Source: JACCUZ01 sp038246575 (GTDB taxonomy: Bacteria; Actinomycetota; Actinomycetes; JACCUZ01). From it: a stretch of 33,228 nt of DNA. The translations under genes and the position numbers were made by a program. The stretch is taken from contig JBBRVU010000024.1 in assembly GCA_038246575.1 (NCBI GenBank), positions 1 through 33,228 on the forward strand. The letters are read 5' to 3'. The notes under the pieces were generated by a model. The model made no database searches and had not been told where the DNA came from. It was given only the letters and a program-made list of their open reading frames with translations. Below, piece after piece: positions 25,168 through 32,954 of this stretch (its first letter is position 1; each line of letters starts with the position of its first letter).

Positions 25168-26076
25168 TCACGACCCGTCCGGACGCGCCCCCCGCCAGCC
25201 GCGTACCGGCAGGTCGAACTTGGCGACCAGCCGGTCGGTGAAGGGCGCCTGCGTCAGCCGGGCCAGCAGGACCGGGTGCGCGCCGCGGCACGCCTCGATC
25301 CGCGCCCCCGGGGGCAGGTCGATCGTGCGGCGCCCGTCGCACCACAGGACCCCGGTGCCCTGGGTCTGGGAGAGGACCTCGACCGCCAGCACGGACTCGA
25401 GAGACACCACCAGCGGCCGGGCGAACAGCGCGTGCGCGCTGATCGGCACCATCAGCAGCGCCTGGACCTCCGGCCAGACGACCGGGCCACCGGCCGAGAA
25501 GGCGTACGCCGTGGACCCGGTCGGCGTGGCCATCACGACCCCGTCGCAGCCCCAGCGCGAGAGCGGCCGCCCATCCACCTCGGCCACCACCTCGATCATC
25601 CGCTCACGAGCGGCCTTCTCCACAGAGGCCTCGTTCAACGCCCACTGCCGGACCACCTGCTGGCCGTCGACGGTCACGGTCACGTCGAGGGTCAACCGCT
25701 CCTCGACGGTGTAGTCGCGGTCCACGACCCGGTCCACGGTCAGCTCGAGACCGTCGCGCTCGGACTCGGCCAGGAACCCGACGTGCCCGAGGTTGACCCC
25801 GATCAGCGGGGTGTCGGACTCGCGGGCCACCTCGGCGGCCCGCAGCAGGGTCCCGTCGCCGCCGAAGACCACCACCACCTCGCAGTCGCGGGTGACGTCG
25901 GGGCCGCGGTCGACCACCGTCGCCCCGTCGAGCCCCAGGTCGGCGGCCTCGTCCGCGAGCACCCGCACCGCGACACCAGCGGCGGCGAAGCGTGCGGCGG
26001 CCGCGCGGACCGCGGCCACCACGTCGGGACGTCCGGTGTGGCTGACGACCAGCACGGACCGTTGGGTCGAGGTCAC
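25168..26076 (-). CDS. nadK: NAD kinase
   Basis: 302 residues from the GTG at 26076, overlapping the tlyA stop (GTGA). Phosphorylates NAD to NADP. The catalytic FGGDGTLLRAAEVA motif is near residues 70-84; NLGHVGFLAE, LNEASVEKA and the diagnostic DGVVMATPTGSTAYAFSAGG and PISAHALFARP follow in the usual order. Length and order are standard, and tlyA-nadK-recN is a conserved actinobacterial arrangement. Nothing unusual in the active site. Confidence 0.97.
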   Translation of the reverse strand: MTSTQRSVLVVSHTGRPDVVAAVRAAAARFAAAGVAVRVLADEAADLGLDGATVVDRGPDVTRDCEVVVVFGGDGTLLRAAEVARESDTPLIGVNLGHVGFLAESERDGLELTVDRVVDRDYTVEERLTLDVTVTVDGQQVVRQWALNEASVEKAARERMIEVVAEVDGRPLSRWGCDGVVMATPTGSTAYAFSAGGPVVWPEVQALLMVPISAHALFARPLVVSLESVLAVEVLSQTQGTGVLWCDGRRTIDLPPGARIEACRGAHPVLLARLTQAPFTDRLVAKFDLPVRGWRGARPDGS

Positions 26077-26876
26077 TGAGGTCCTTCCGCAAGGGCGGTG
26101 GCGAGGTCGGCATCCTCCAACGCGGGAGCGCCGCGGCGCAGCCAGAGGAAGTACTCCACGTTCCCCGCCGGGCCGGGCAGCGGGCTGGCGACGACGCCGG
26201 CGACCCCGAGACCCAGGTCGTACGCCGTGGCAGCCACGCCGCGCACGGCCGCCGCACGGTGCTCCGGGTCGCGCACCACACCACCCGGGCCGAGGGTCGC
26301 CTTGCCCACCTCGAACTGCGGCTTGACCATCACGACCACGTCCGCGTCGTCGCGCGCCGCGCCGACCAGAGCGGGCAGCACCAGGCCTAGCGGGATGAAC
26401 GAGAGGTCGGCGACCACGAGGTCGACCGGGTCCCCGACAGCGGCCGGGTCCAGGTCGCGGACGTTGGTGCGGTCCAGGACGAGCACCCGTTCATCGCTGC
26501 GCAGCGACCAGGCCAGCTGGCCGTACCCGACATCGACACAGACCACCCTCGCCGCCCCCCGGCGCAGCAGCACGTCGGTGAAGCCGCCGGTCGAGGCGCC
26601 GGCGTCCAGGGCGCTGCGGCCCTCGACGGCCAAGCCCGCGGCGGCGAACGCGTCCAGCGCACCGGCCAGCTTGTGCCCGCCCCGGGAGACGTACGTCGGG
26701 CCGCTCGGCTCCTCGACCACGATCGGGTCCGCCGTGGTCACCTGCGTCGCGGGCTTGATGATCGTGCGCCCCGGCACCCGGACCTGGCCCGAGGACACCA
26801 GCTCCGCCGCCTGGTCCCGGGACCGGGCAAGCCCACGCCGGACCAGCTCGGCGTCCAGCCGGACCCGACGGGTCAC
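26073..26876 (-). CDS. tlyA: TlyA family rRNA 2'-O-methyltransferase
   Basis: 267 residues. TlyA methylates the ribose of cytidines in 16S and 23S rRNA in mycobacteria, affecting capreomycin sensitivity; some members have also been called hemolysins. An N-terminal S4 domain (RLDAELVRRGLARSRDQAAEL) precedes a FtsJ-like methyltransferase with YVSRGGHKLAGALDAF, the SAM loop ALDAGASTGGFTDVLL and catalytic segments VADLSFI and VKPQFE. The GTG or ATG start at 26876 overlaps the upstream small gene by 4 nt. The substrate is inferred from the family. Confidence 0.95.
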   Translation of the reverse strand: MTRRVRLDAELVRRGLARSRDQAAELVSSGQVRVPGRTIIKPATQVTTADPIVVEEPSGPTYVSRGGHKLAGALDAFAAAGLAVEGRSALDAGASTGGFTDVLLRRGAARVVCVDVGYGQLAWSLRSDERVLVLDRTNVRDLDPAAVGDPVDLVVADLSFIPLGLVLPALVGAARDDADVVVMVKPQFEVGKATLGPGGVVRDPEHRAAAVRGVAATAYDLGLGVAGVVASPLPGPAGNVEYFLWLRRGAPALEDADLATALAEGPQ

Positions 26877-27217
26877 GCCGGCGAGTCCCCCGGGTCCTGC
26901 CCCGTCTCCAGGTCTCTCCGCTCGACGTCGGCGAGCGCTTCGTGCAGGACCCGGTGCACCGCCTCGTAGACCTCGACGTGCTCCTCTGCCGGTCGGTCGG
27001 CCAGTCCGCGGAGGCGATCGACAGCCTCCGCGATACGTGGGTCGCCGCCGGAGATCCCGTGATCGGTCGTCGGCTCCTGGGCAGGCGGGACGGACTCGAC
27101 CGGCTCGGTCGACTCGACGGACTGGGCCGGAGCCAGCGGGGCTGCCGGTGTGATCGGCTCGACCGGGTCAACCGGGTCAACCGGGTCGACGTTCTCTGAC
27201 CCGTCGTCGGCGGTCAC
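26873..27217 (-). CDS. Small conserved protein upstream of tlyA
   Basis: 114 residues from the GTG at 27217, overlapping the lysine-tail gene by 4 nt. The first 50 residues are a Pro/Val/Asp/Glu-rich linker encoded in part by a 9-bp tandem repeat (VDPVDPVDP). The C-terminal half (RIAEAVDRLRGLADRP then EHVEVYEAVHRVLHEALADV) is helical and matches the small conserved protein found beside tlyA in other actinobacteria. Its function is unknown. The gene is retained between neighbours of very different function and coupled to both by 4-bp overlaps. Confidence 0.8.
   Translation of the reverse strand: MTADDGSENVDPVDPVDPVEPITPAAPLAPAQSVESTEPVESVPPAQEPTTDHGISGGDPRIAEAVDRLRGLADRPAEEHVEVYEAVHRVLHEALADVERRDLETGQDPGDSPA
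27162..27188. repeat. Three tandem 9-bp units inside the small gene
   Basis: ACCGGGTCA repeated at 27162, 27171 and 27180 (last base differs). In frame it encodes VDP three times in the linker of the small protein upstream of tlyA, so copy-number change would vary linker length without a frameshift. Confidence 0.8.
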
Positions 27218-27705
27218 GACGTCGACCGCTTCGCGGTGGACTTCCTCGCCGACTTCTTCGCTGTCGCCCTCTTCGCCGGCGACTTCTTCGCTGTCGCCCT
27301 CTTCGCCGTCGACTTCTTCGCCGGCGACTTCTTCGCCGTCGCCCGCTGTGCGGCGCGGGTCCGGCGCAGCTCCTGCTCCAGCTCCTCGACCCGCCGCTCC
27401 AGGGCCTTGCTCCGACGCGTCGCGGTGGTCAGCTCGTCGGCGGACACCAGCCCGAGCCGGGCGACGGAGCGCTCCACCTCGCCTCGGACAAGGTGGACGA
27501 GCAGGTCCCGGTTCGCCCTGCTCGTTGCGATCAGGTCATCGGCCAGCGCGCCGACCTGTGCCAGCACGGGGGTCGGCACGACGACACCGACACTCGTCTC
27601 GCCCTGAGCGAGCAGCGACTTGGCCGCGTCCCGCGCCCGGGAGCGGGTGACGTCGGTCAGCCCGTTCGCCAGCTGGATGTAGCCCCGTAGTCCGTCCAAC
27701 ACCAT
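27214..27705 (-). CDS. Coiled-coil protein with histone-H1-like lysine tail
   Basis: 163 residues from the ATG at 27705, with GGAG 5 nt upstream. The first half is helical (RGYIQLANGLTDVTRSRARDAAKSLLAQG...VGALADDLIATSRANRDLLVHLV), with a phasin-like or HbhA-like look; residues 95-120 form a coiled coil (RRSKALERRVEELEQELRRTRAAQ). Residues 122-163 are a repetitive ATAKKS/PAKR tail like that of histone H1, mycobacterial HupB or HbhA. Such tails bind nucleic acid or acidic polymers. It begins the operon that leads to tlyA, nadK and recN. I do not assign a function; nucleoid association and surface adhesin-like binding both remain possible. Confidence 0.82.
   Translation of the reverse strand: MVLDGLRGYIQLANGLTDVTRSRARDAAKSLLAQGETSVGVVVPTPVLAQVGALADDLIATSRANRDLLVHLVRGEVERSVARLGLVSADELTTATRRSKALERRVEELEQELRRTRAAQRATAKKSPAKKSTAKRATAKKSPAKRATAKKSARKSTAKRSTS
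27217..27342 (-). repeat. Degenerate 15/30-bp tandem repeat coding the lysine tail
   Basis: Plus-strand CTTCTTCGCTGTCGCCCT and CTTCGCCGGCGA-type units recur at about 30-bp intervals over this span. They encode the alternating Lys, Ala, Ser and Thr pattern of the tail. Repeats of this type can expand or contract in frame by slippage. Confidence 0.75.
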
Positions 27706-27811
27706 GACGACTCCGCTTCACGTGTCTCGCCGGCTCGGCCGCCGGGAGCGCTCGCGGCGAACGCTACCCCGACCTGCTGCAGCGCTCCGCTGCGGTAACC
27801 TCACCGACTCG

Positions 27812-28144
27812 ATGGCCACGACCGCACAGTGCCGCGCCGCGCTGACCGACCTCGCGAGCCGGCTGCAGGACATGGATCCGGAGCACCAGACTGCCTTCGA
27901 CCGCTCGCTGAGCTGCAGAGTGCCCGACCTGGGCATCACGTTCTCGGGCGCGTTGAGCCAGGGGACGATCCGGGACATCACCACCGACCCGGCGCCCAAG
28001 GCCCAGATCCGGCTCACGGCGTCCAGTGACGACCTCGTCGCCCTGACCCGCGGCGACCTCAACTTCGCCCAGGCCTGGCTGGGTGGCCGGCTCAAGGTCG
28101 AGGCCGGCGTACGCGACCTGCTCCGCCTGCGCTCGATGCTCTGA
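27812..28144 (+). CDS. SCP2 sterol-binding-like domain protein
   Basis: 110 residues, almost entirely one SCP2-like domain: helical start (CRAALTDLASRLQDM), strands CRVPDLGITFSGALSQGTI, ITTDPAPKAQIRLTASSDDLVALTRGDLNFAQAWLGGRLKVEAG and a last helix. These domains form a hydrophobic pocket for lipids or fatty acids; no enzymatic residues are expected. Single gene, divergent from the lysine-tail gene. TAACCT (27796-27801) lies 10 nt upstream of the ATG, so the leader would be very short, and a small palindrome (GCAGCG/CGCTGC, 27779-27793) precedes it. Lipid ligand is unknown. Confidence 0.86.
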   Translation: MATTAQCRAALTDLASRLQDMDPEHQTAFDRSLSCRVPDLGITFSGALSQGTIRDITTDPAPKAQIRLTASSDDLVALTRGDLNFAQAWLGGRLKVEAGVRDLLRLRSML

Positions 28145-28174
28145 CCCTTGGTCCGGCCGATCACCGGGACACCG

Positions 28175-28198
28175 CGCGGGTTGCCTCACCAACCCGCG
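28175..28198. terminator. Candidate hairpin between convergent genes
   Basis: CGCGGGTTG (28175-28183) pairs with CAACCCGCG (28190-28198) around a 6-nt loop. The site lies between the convergent SCP2 and HAD genes and includes the HAD stop codon. No U tract follows, as is common in high-GC actinobacteria. Confidence 0.4.
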
Positions 28199-29214
28199 AG
28201 CGCCAGCGCCTCCTCGATCCCGTCCGCCGTCGCGCGACTGCCCGCCTGATCCTCGCCGTCCCACGCAGCGACGCACAGGGCACGCAGCGCGTCGACCCGG
28301 TCGCCGGTCCCCCGCAGCGTGACGCGCGTGCCGTCGAACGTCGCTGTCCAGCCGCCGCACGACCGCCCGCGGGCCTCGCCGGTCGTGACCGGTGGGTGCG
28401 GGGCCAGCAGCCCCGCGGCGAGGTCTTCGGCGACGTACGTCGGGCGCAGCCTGGCCGGGGCGTTGACCAGCTCGAGCGGGGTCGCGATCCCGGTCAGCAC
28501 GAGCAGGCTGGCCGCACCGACCCGGTTGGCACCCTCGATGTCCGTGTCGAGCCGGTCGCCGACCACCAACGGCTGCTGCGCCCCGGCACGGCTGACCGCC
28601 TCCGCGTGCAACGGAGGCTCGGGCTTGCCGGCAACCGTGGGACGTCGGCCGGTGGTGGCCGCGATGACGTCGACCAGGGCGCCGTTTCCCGGAGCGATCC
28701 CACCCGGGGTCGGAACGGTGGCGTCCAGGTTGCTGGCGTACCACGGCACCCCGGCCCCCACGGCGTACGTCCCTTCGGCCAGCTGGCGCCAGCCGACCTC
28801 CGGGCCGAAGCCCTGCACCACCGCGACCGGCTCCTGGTCGGCACGATCCACCGCGCGCAGCCCGCGGTCGGCGAGCGCCACCCGGAGGCCCTCGCCGCCC
28901 ACGACGAGGACGCGGGAGCCGGCAGGGACGTCAGCGGCGATCAGGGTTGCCACCGCCTGGGCGGACGTGGCGACCTCGTCAGGACTGGCCGGGATGCCGA
29001 GGTCGGACAGGTGGGCTGCCACGGTCTGCGGAGTGCGGGATGCGTTGTTCGTGACGTAGGCGATCGCGACACCACGCGCCCGCACGTGTGCGACGACCTC
29101 CGCTGCGCCGGGGACGACATCCGGTCCGATGTAGAGGACTCCGTCGAGATCGAAGAGCACTGCGTCGTGGTCATCGAGCAACGACCCCGGGCTGCCGTCG
29201 ACGAGCGGCCTCAC
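28186..29214 (-). CDS. HAD-IIA family phosphatase
   Basis: 342 residues. Motif I LFDLDGVLYIG supplies the nucleophile Asp near residue 22, YVTNNASRT is motif II, AGKPEPPL is the lysine motif and VVGDRLDTDIEGANRVG is motif IV. This is the class that includes phosphoglycolate and glycerol-phosphate phosphatases; the mycobacterial homologue in the same position has been characterised as a glycerol-3-phosphate phosphatase. A C-terminal extension of about 70 residues ends the protein. GTG at 29214 overlaps the TPR gene (GTGA). Substrate is inferred only from the neighbourhood. Confidence 0.92.
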   Translation of the reverse strand: MRPLVDGSPGSLLDDHDAVLFDLDGVLYIGPDVVPGAAEVVAHVRARGVAIAYVTNNASRTPQTVAAHLSDLGIPASPDEVATSAQAVATLIAADVPAGSRVLVVGGEGLRVALADRGLRAVDRADQEPVAVVQGFGPEVGWRQLAEGTYAVGAGVPWYASNLDATVPTPGGIAPGNGALVDVIAATTGRRPTVAGKPEPPLHAEAVSRAGAQQPLVVGDRLDTDIEGANRVGAASLLVLTGIATPLELVNAPARLRPTYVAEDLAAGLLAPHPPVTTGEARGRSCGGWTATFDGTRVTLRGTGDRVDALRALCVAAWDGEDQAGSRATADGIEEALALAGW

Positions 29215-29645
29215 GTGAGGTCGCCGCGGCGAGCCCGTTGGGTGGCGCGTGCCTCTCTCAGGGCCTGCTGGTAGTCGGCTCGGCCGGGGCGCATGGCCAC
29301 CGCGAGCGCGAACTGCTCGACGGCCCCGGCCACGTCACCGGTGCGCATGCGGGACAGGCCCAGACCGAACCGTGCGTAGTCGTTGTCCGGGCTGACCTCA
29401 GCCAGCTCGGCGAACAGCCCCTGCGCCTCGCGGTAGCGCCGCGCGTCGAACGTCGCCCGGGCCAGTGCCTCCAGGATGCTGGCCGACTCCGGCTCCCGGA
29501 CTCGGGCGTGCCCGAGCAGCGCGGCGGCCGCCATGGCGTCGCCGCGCTCCAACAGCGTCAGACCGCGGACGTACCAGTCGTAGACCTCGCCCGCGGGTTC
29601 ACCAGGGCGGTCGTCGTCGGCAGCACCGCTTGCCTCCTCGCTCAC
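29211..29645 (-). CDS. Short tetratricopeptide-repeat protein
   Basis: 144 residues if started at the GTG at 29645. TPR-like helices are visible: DWYVRGLTLLERGDAMAAAALLGHARV, ALARATFDARRYREAQGLFAELA and ARFGLGLSRMRTGDVAGAVEQFALA, with the W4-L7-G8-Y11-A20 style spacing partly kept. TPRs mediate protein contacts; no enzyme domain is present. The frame is open to 29762, but that would cross the divergent DUF1015 start region; AAGGA lies about 11 nt before 29645, so the start is uncertain. Coupled to the HAD gene by a 4-bp overlap. Confidence 0.75.
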   Translation of the reverse strand: MSEEASGAADDDRPGEPAGEVYDWYVRGLTLLERGDAMAAAALLGHARVREPESASILEALARATFDARRYREAQGLFAELAEVSPDNDYARFGLGLSRMRTGDVAGAVEQFALAVAMRPGRADYQQALREARATQRARRGDLT

Positions 29646-29729
29646 CTCGAGAACCGTCCTTCCCGCCGTGGTCGTCCGCTGCGGTCCAGGGTCGCGCAGC
29701 GCTGTCCTGTCCTGCTGCAGGCCCCCCCG

Positions 29730-29735
29730 TAGCAT
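29730..29735 (+). promoter_or_regulatory. -10 box of a leaderless DUF1015 transcript
   Basis: TAGCAT followed by 7 nt (GCCCGTC) and the ATG at 29743. An ATG overlapping the box at 29734 is unlikely to be used if this is the promoter. Confidence 0.5.
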
Positions 29736-29742
29736 GCCCGTC

Positions 29743-31068
29743 ATGCCCGGGACCGACATCACGCGCTTCGACGACGTCGGCGACGCGACGGGTGATGCTA
29801 CGGCTGAGACCGGTGGCCTGGTGGTCCGGCCGTTCCGGGCGCTGCGCTACGACCCGGCCCGGGTCAGTGATCTGGCATCCGTGACCAGCCCGCCGTACGA
29901 CGTGATCGACCCGGACAGCGCCACCCGCCTGGAGGCGCTGGATCCGCACAACATCGTCCGGCTGATCCTGCCGCGCCAGCAGTCCGAGGACGGGGTCAAC
30001 CGGTACGCGCAGGCGCGCGCGGCCCTCGAGGACTGGACCGCGCAGGGGATCCTGCGGCGGGACGAGGCTGCGGCGCTCTACGTGTACGAGCAGACCGGCG
30101 CCGGTGTCGCGCAGCGCGGACTGATCGCCGCGGTGGAGCTGCGGGATCCGGCGGCCGGGGTGATCCTGCCGCACGAGGACGTCATGCCCGGACCGGTCGC
30201 GGACCGCCTCGAGCTGATGCGGGCCACCGAGGCCAACCTGGAGCCGATCCTGCTGGTCTACGACGGGGGTGGAACGACGGCCAGGCTGATCGACGAGGTC
30301 TGTGCGGGAGCGCCACTTCTCGAGACGACGACCGACGGCGGGCTCACCCAGCGAGTGTGGGCGGTCACCGACCCCGCACTACAGCAGGAGATCGCCGCTG
30401 ACCTCGCGCCGCAGCAGGCGTTGATCGCCGACGGCCACCACCGGTACGCCACCTACCGCCGGCTGCAGGCCGAGCATCGGGCGGCCGGAGACGGTGCCGG
30501 CGACTGGGACCTGGGTCTGGCCATGCTGGTCGACGGTCAGAGCCACCCGTTGCGGGTGCAGGCCATCCACCGCGTGGTGGCCGGGCTCGGGCTCTCGGAC
30601 GCCCTCGAGCAGGTACGACAGGTGTTCCGGGTGGCGCCGATCGAGGTGGACCTGACCGGTGCGCTGTCAGCGCTGGACGCAGCGCCCGGTGCGCACCCGT
30701 TCGTGATCACCGACGGGACCGACTACGCGCTGATCGACCAGCCCGACACTGCCGCAGTCATGGCGGCCCTGCCGGCGGCCGAGCACACCGCTGCCTGGCG
30801 TTCGCTGGATGCCAGCCTGCTGCATGCCTTGCTCCTGCAAGGGTTGTGGGACGTCCAGGACACCAGCGACCGGGTCTCCTACCTGCACGACGCCGAGTCG
30901 GCGGTACGCGCCGCGATCCGGACCAGCGGCGTGGCCGTCCTGATGCGGCCGGTGAGCACCGACGTCGTGGCGTCACTGGCCGCGCGGGGCGAACGGATGC
31001 CGCGCAAGTCCACCTCGTTCGGCCCCAAGCCGCAGACCGGGTTGGTGCTTCGCCTGCTGGGGCGCTGA
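29743..31068 (+). CDS. DUF1015 family protein
   Basis: 441 residues from the ATG at 29743. The DUF1015 signature RALRYDPARVSDLASVTSPPYDVIDPD is near the start, followed by HNIVRLILPRQ, LYVYEQTG, GVILPHEDVMPGPVADRLELM, LIADGHHRYATYRRLQAEH (His-rich, the best conserved part) and, at the end, RMPRKSTSFGPKPQTGLVLRLLG. The family is widespread and cytosolic; older annotations call it HprK-linked or uncharacterised, and I know no settled reaction. The HHR motif suggests a metal or phosphate site. Monocistronic, divergent from the short TPR gene. Confidence 0.9.
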   Translation: MPGTDITRFDDVGDATGDATAETGGLVVRPFRALRYDPARVSDLASVTSPPYDVIDPDSATRLEALDPHNIVRLILPRQQSEDGVNRYAQARAALEDWTAQGILRRDEAAALYVYEQTGAGVAQRGLIAAVELRDPAAGVILPHEDVMPGPVADRLELMRATEANLEPILLVYDGGGTTARLIDEVCAGAPLLETTTDGGLTQRVWAVTDPALQQEIAADLAPQQALIADGHHRYATYRRLQAEHRAAGDGAGDWDLGLAMLVDGQSHPLRVQAIHRVVAGLGLSDALEQVRQVFRVAPIEVDLTGALSALDAAPGAHPFVITDGTDYALIDQPDTAAVMAALPAAEHTAAWRSLDASLLHALLLQGLWDVQDTSDRVSYLHDAESAVRAAIRTSGVAVLMRPVSTDVVASLAARGERMPRKSTSFGPKPQTGLVLRLLGR

Positions 31069-31109
31069 CGCACTCGGGTCGCGCCGGCAGCAGGCGCGGC
31101 AGTGAGCTC

Positions 31110-31532
31110 TCAGGCCGGCCGAGCGACCCGTCGCAGCCGCCTCACCTCCACCTCGCTTCGGCTCACCGGGCCGCCCGGAGAGCGCCAGAACCGCCGCCGG
31201 AGCGCCCCGTGGACCTCGAGGATCTCCCCCACCTGCGCCCGGCCGAGCGTGCGTTGCACGTCGGCCCGCCAGGCCGCGCAGTCGAGGGTGTCGACCGTTG
31301 GCGACCGCGGGGTCGCGCCACCAGCGCCCGTCGCGCGGCGCGAGCCGCTGCCCTGACCCGGCTGGCCTGCGCGGGAGACAACGAGCCGGAAAGAGACCAG
31401 CCGGTCACCGCTCGGGAGCTCGCGGGGAACGGGCTCCACGGCAAGGCGCCCGACCAGCCGAACCTCGTTCGCATGCGGGTCGACGCGTTCCGTGGGCGCG
31501 CCCTTTGCGGCTTTCGTTGCCACGGGCACCAC
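31110..31532 (-). CDS. Short single-stranded DNA-binding protein paralogue
   Basis: 140 residues from the GTG at 31532. One OB fold of the SSB type: ANEVRLVGRLAVEPVPRELPSGDRLVSFRLVVSR, a disordered Gly/Ser-rich loop, then VDTLDCAAWRADVQRTLGRAQVGEILEVHGALRRRFWRSPGG. It lacks the long Gly-rich linker and the acidic DDDIPF-type tail of the main SSB, so it would not recruit the usual partners. GAGGA lies just upstream of a downstream GTG at 31523, which is an alternative start. It may be a specialised SSB; the mismatched DnaA-box cluster upstream is suggestive of linkage to replication or stress regulation. Confidence 0.78.
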   Translation of the reverse strand: MVPVATKAAKGAPTERVDPHANEVRLVGRLAVEPVPRELPSGDRLVSFRLVVSRAGQPGQGSGSRRATGAGGATPRSPTVDTLDCAAWRADVQRTLGRAQVGEILEVHGALRRRFWRSPGGPVSRSEVEVRRLRRVARPA

Positions 31533-31616
31533 TTCCTCGCCGTCACGGCCAGGACGCTCCCGGCGATCTCCAGCATGGCTCGCCGGCGGGTCGGCAGGAG
31601 GGGCTCGAAGCCGATC

Positions 31617-31660
31617 TGTGGAGAACGCCGGGCTGTGGATGACCGCCGGGCTGTCGACAA
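31617..31660. promoter_or_regulatory. Three tandem DnaA-box-like 9-mers
   Basis: TGTGGAGAA (31617-31625), TGTGGATGA (31634-31642) and TGTCGACAA (31652-31660) each differ by one base from a DnaA box (TGTGGATAA or TGTGGACAA), with 17-18 bp spacing and CGCCGGG between. They lie in the 181-bp gap upstream of the SSB-like gene and downstream of the TPR gene. Nothing else recognisable is in the gap. Confidence 0.45.
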
Positions 31661-31713
31661 CGCCGGGTGCGGACGACGATGGGGCGTACGACCTGTGACC
31701 CCGGACCTGCCGC

Positions 31714-32661
31714 TCAGTCGTCGGAGCCGGGCTCGCCGTCGTCGGTGATGGTGATCCCGTTCAGCTCGTCGACTCGCTCGGCAGCGTCGGTGTCGCCGGC
31801 CTCGTCGGCATCGGCGGCGTGCCCGAACCAGGTCAATGCCTCGTCGCGGCGGCCGGCGTCGAGCAGGGCGTCGGCATAGGCGTAGAACAGTCGGGCCGAC
31901 CACGGTTTGCGCTGGCCTGCCGTCAGCTGGGGGCCTTGCAGCATCAGCGCGGCCGCATCGGGCTGACCGAGGTCGCGGCGCGCTCCGGAAGCGACGATGA
32001 GCAGCTCGACCCGGTCGGCCGTGTCCAGGGCCAGCCCCTCGGGACTGACCGCGATCTCCAGAGCCTTCTCGGGGCGACCCAGGCCACGCTCACAGTCGGC
32101 CATGACGGTCAGCACGCTCTGGTCGCCGGTGATGCGTCGGGCGGCCCGCAGCTCCGCAAGCGCCTCCGCATAGCGGCCGGCGTGGTAAGCCGTGAGCCCC
32201 GTCGCCTCGCGGACGGCTCCCACTCGGCCGGCGCGGTTGCGGGCGGCCACGGCATGCGCGTATGCCGCTTCCGGATCCTCGTCGATGAGCCGGGCGGCCA
32301 TCACCAGATGGCGGCTGACGACCTGGGAGTTCAACGACGCGAGCGAGCTGAGCTCGGCACGGACGGCACGATCGAGCTCGGCGCCCGTCACATCCTCGGG
32401 CAGGGCGGGTTCGCCCTTGCGAGTCGCACTGTCGCTGCCGTCCGCACCCGACCTGGGTGCGGCAGCCGAGCCTGCGCCGCCGCGGGCACCGGCCCCTCGA
32501 GAGCCGCCCGTGGCAGGGCCACCGGAGCGACGGGCACCCGCGCCCGAACCGGCTCGCGAGCCTCCGGAACCGCCACGTCCACCTCGAGCCGGCCGGTCAG
32601 GCCGATCCGAGCGGTTCGACCGGTCCGGCCGTGCGCCGCGCGGGTCGTCGGACTCTGTCAC
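31714..32661 (-). CDS. TPR protein with a disordered Arg/Gly-rich N-terminus
   Basis: 315 residues from the GTG at 32661; GGGAG is 8 nt upstream. Residues about 6-80 are low complexity (Arg, Gly, Ser, Ala, Pro, Asp), unlike the rest. Then TPR-like helices: VMAARLIDEDPEAAYAHAVAARNR, GLTAYHAGRYAEALAELRAARR, SVLTVMADCERGLGRPEKALEIA, and a last one LFYAYADALLDAGRRDEALTWFGHA. An acidic tail (AADADEAGDTDAAERVDE) ends the protein. This resembles the actinobacterial TPR protein next to the HAD and tlyA genes. The longer frame to 32718 would run into the rRNA terminator and is rejected. Confidence 0.85.
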   Translation of the reverse strand: MTESDDPRGARPDRSNRSDRPDRPARGGRGGSGGSRAGSGAGARRSGGPATGGSRGAGARGGAGSAAAPRSGADGSDSATRKGEPALPEDVTGAELDRAVRAELSSLASLNSQVVSRHLVMAARLIDEDPEAAYAHAVAARNRAGRVGAVREATGLTAYHAGRYAEALAELRAARRITGDQSVLTVMADCERGLGRPEKALEIAVSPEGLALDTADRVELLIVASGARRDLGQPDAAALMLQGPQLTAGQRKPWSARLFYAYADALLDAGRRDEALTWFGHAADADEAGDTDAAERVDELNGITITDDGEPGSDD

Positions 32662-32700
32662 GTGGGAGTCTCCCTCGTCGTCATTGAGTGGTCGGCAATG

Positions 32701-32737
32701 CCGAAAGGGCCGCCCCATGATGGGGCGGCCCTTTCGG
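32701..32737 (-). terminator. rRNA operon terminator
   Basis: A perfect 17-bp stem, CCGAAAGGGCCGCCCCA (32701-32717) against its complement (32721-32737), around a 3-nt loop. On the minus strand it begins 7 nt after the 5S end. Strength and position identify an intrinsic terminator of the rRNA operon. Confidence 0.93.
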
Positions 32738-32744
32738 AAAGGAT

Positions 32745-32863
32745 GTCCGGCGGCGTCCTACTCTCCCACGTAGTCCCCCACGCAGTACCATCGGCGCTGA
32801 GAAGCTTAGCTTCCGGGTTCGGAATGGAGCCGGGCGTTTCCCTCTCGCTATGGCCGCCGAAAC
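32745..32863 (-). rRNA. rrf: 5S ribosomal RNA
   Basis: 119 nt on the minus strand. It starts near GTTTCGGCGGCCATAGCG and contains the universally conserved CCCGGCTCCATTCCGAACCC loop region and AAGCTAAGC. It ends with GGGAGAGTAGGACGCCGCCG. Ends are estimated from the terminal helix and may be off by 2-3 nt. The 91-nt spacer to 23S has no tRNA. Confidence 0.95.
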
Positions 32864-32954
32864 TCTATGGAGATGTCAAGGTCGGATCCCGACCGCATCT
32901 CGGGAACCGCACAGTGGACGCGTAGCATTTGGCGTGAGCCAACAATCAAAAAGA

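Noticed and set aside
27217..27342. CRISPR-like 30-bp repetition
   Set aside because: Units are degenerate, have no unique spacers and code in frame for the lysine tail.
31080..31098. 6-bp stem CGCGCC/GGCGCG between DUF1015 and the SSB-like gene
   Set aside because: Too short and too GC-generic to call a terminator.
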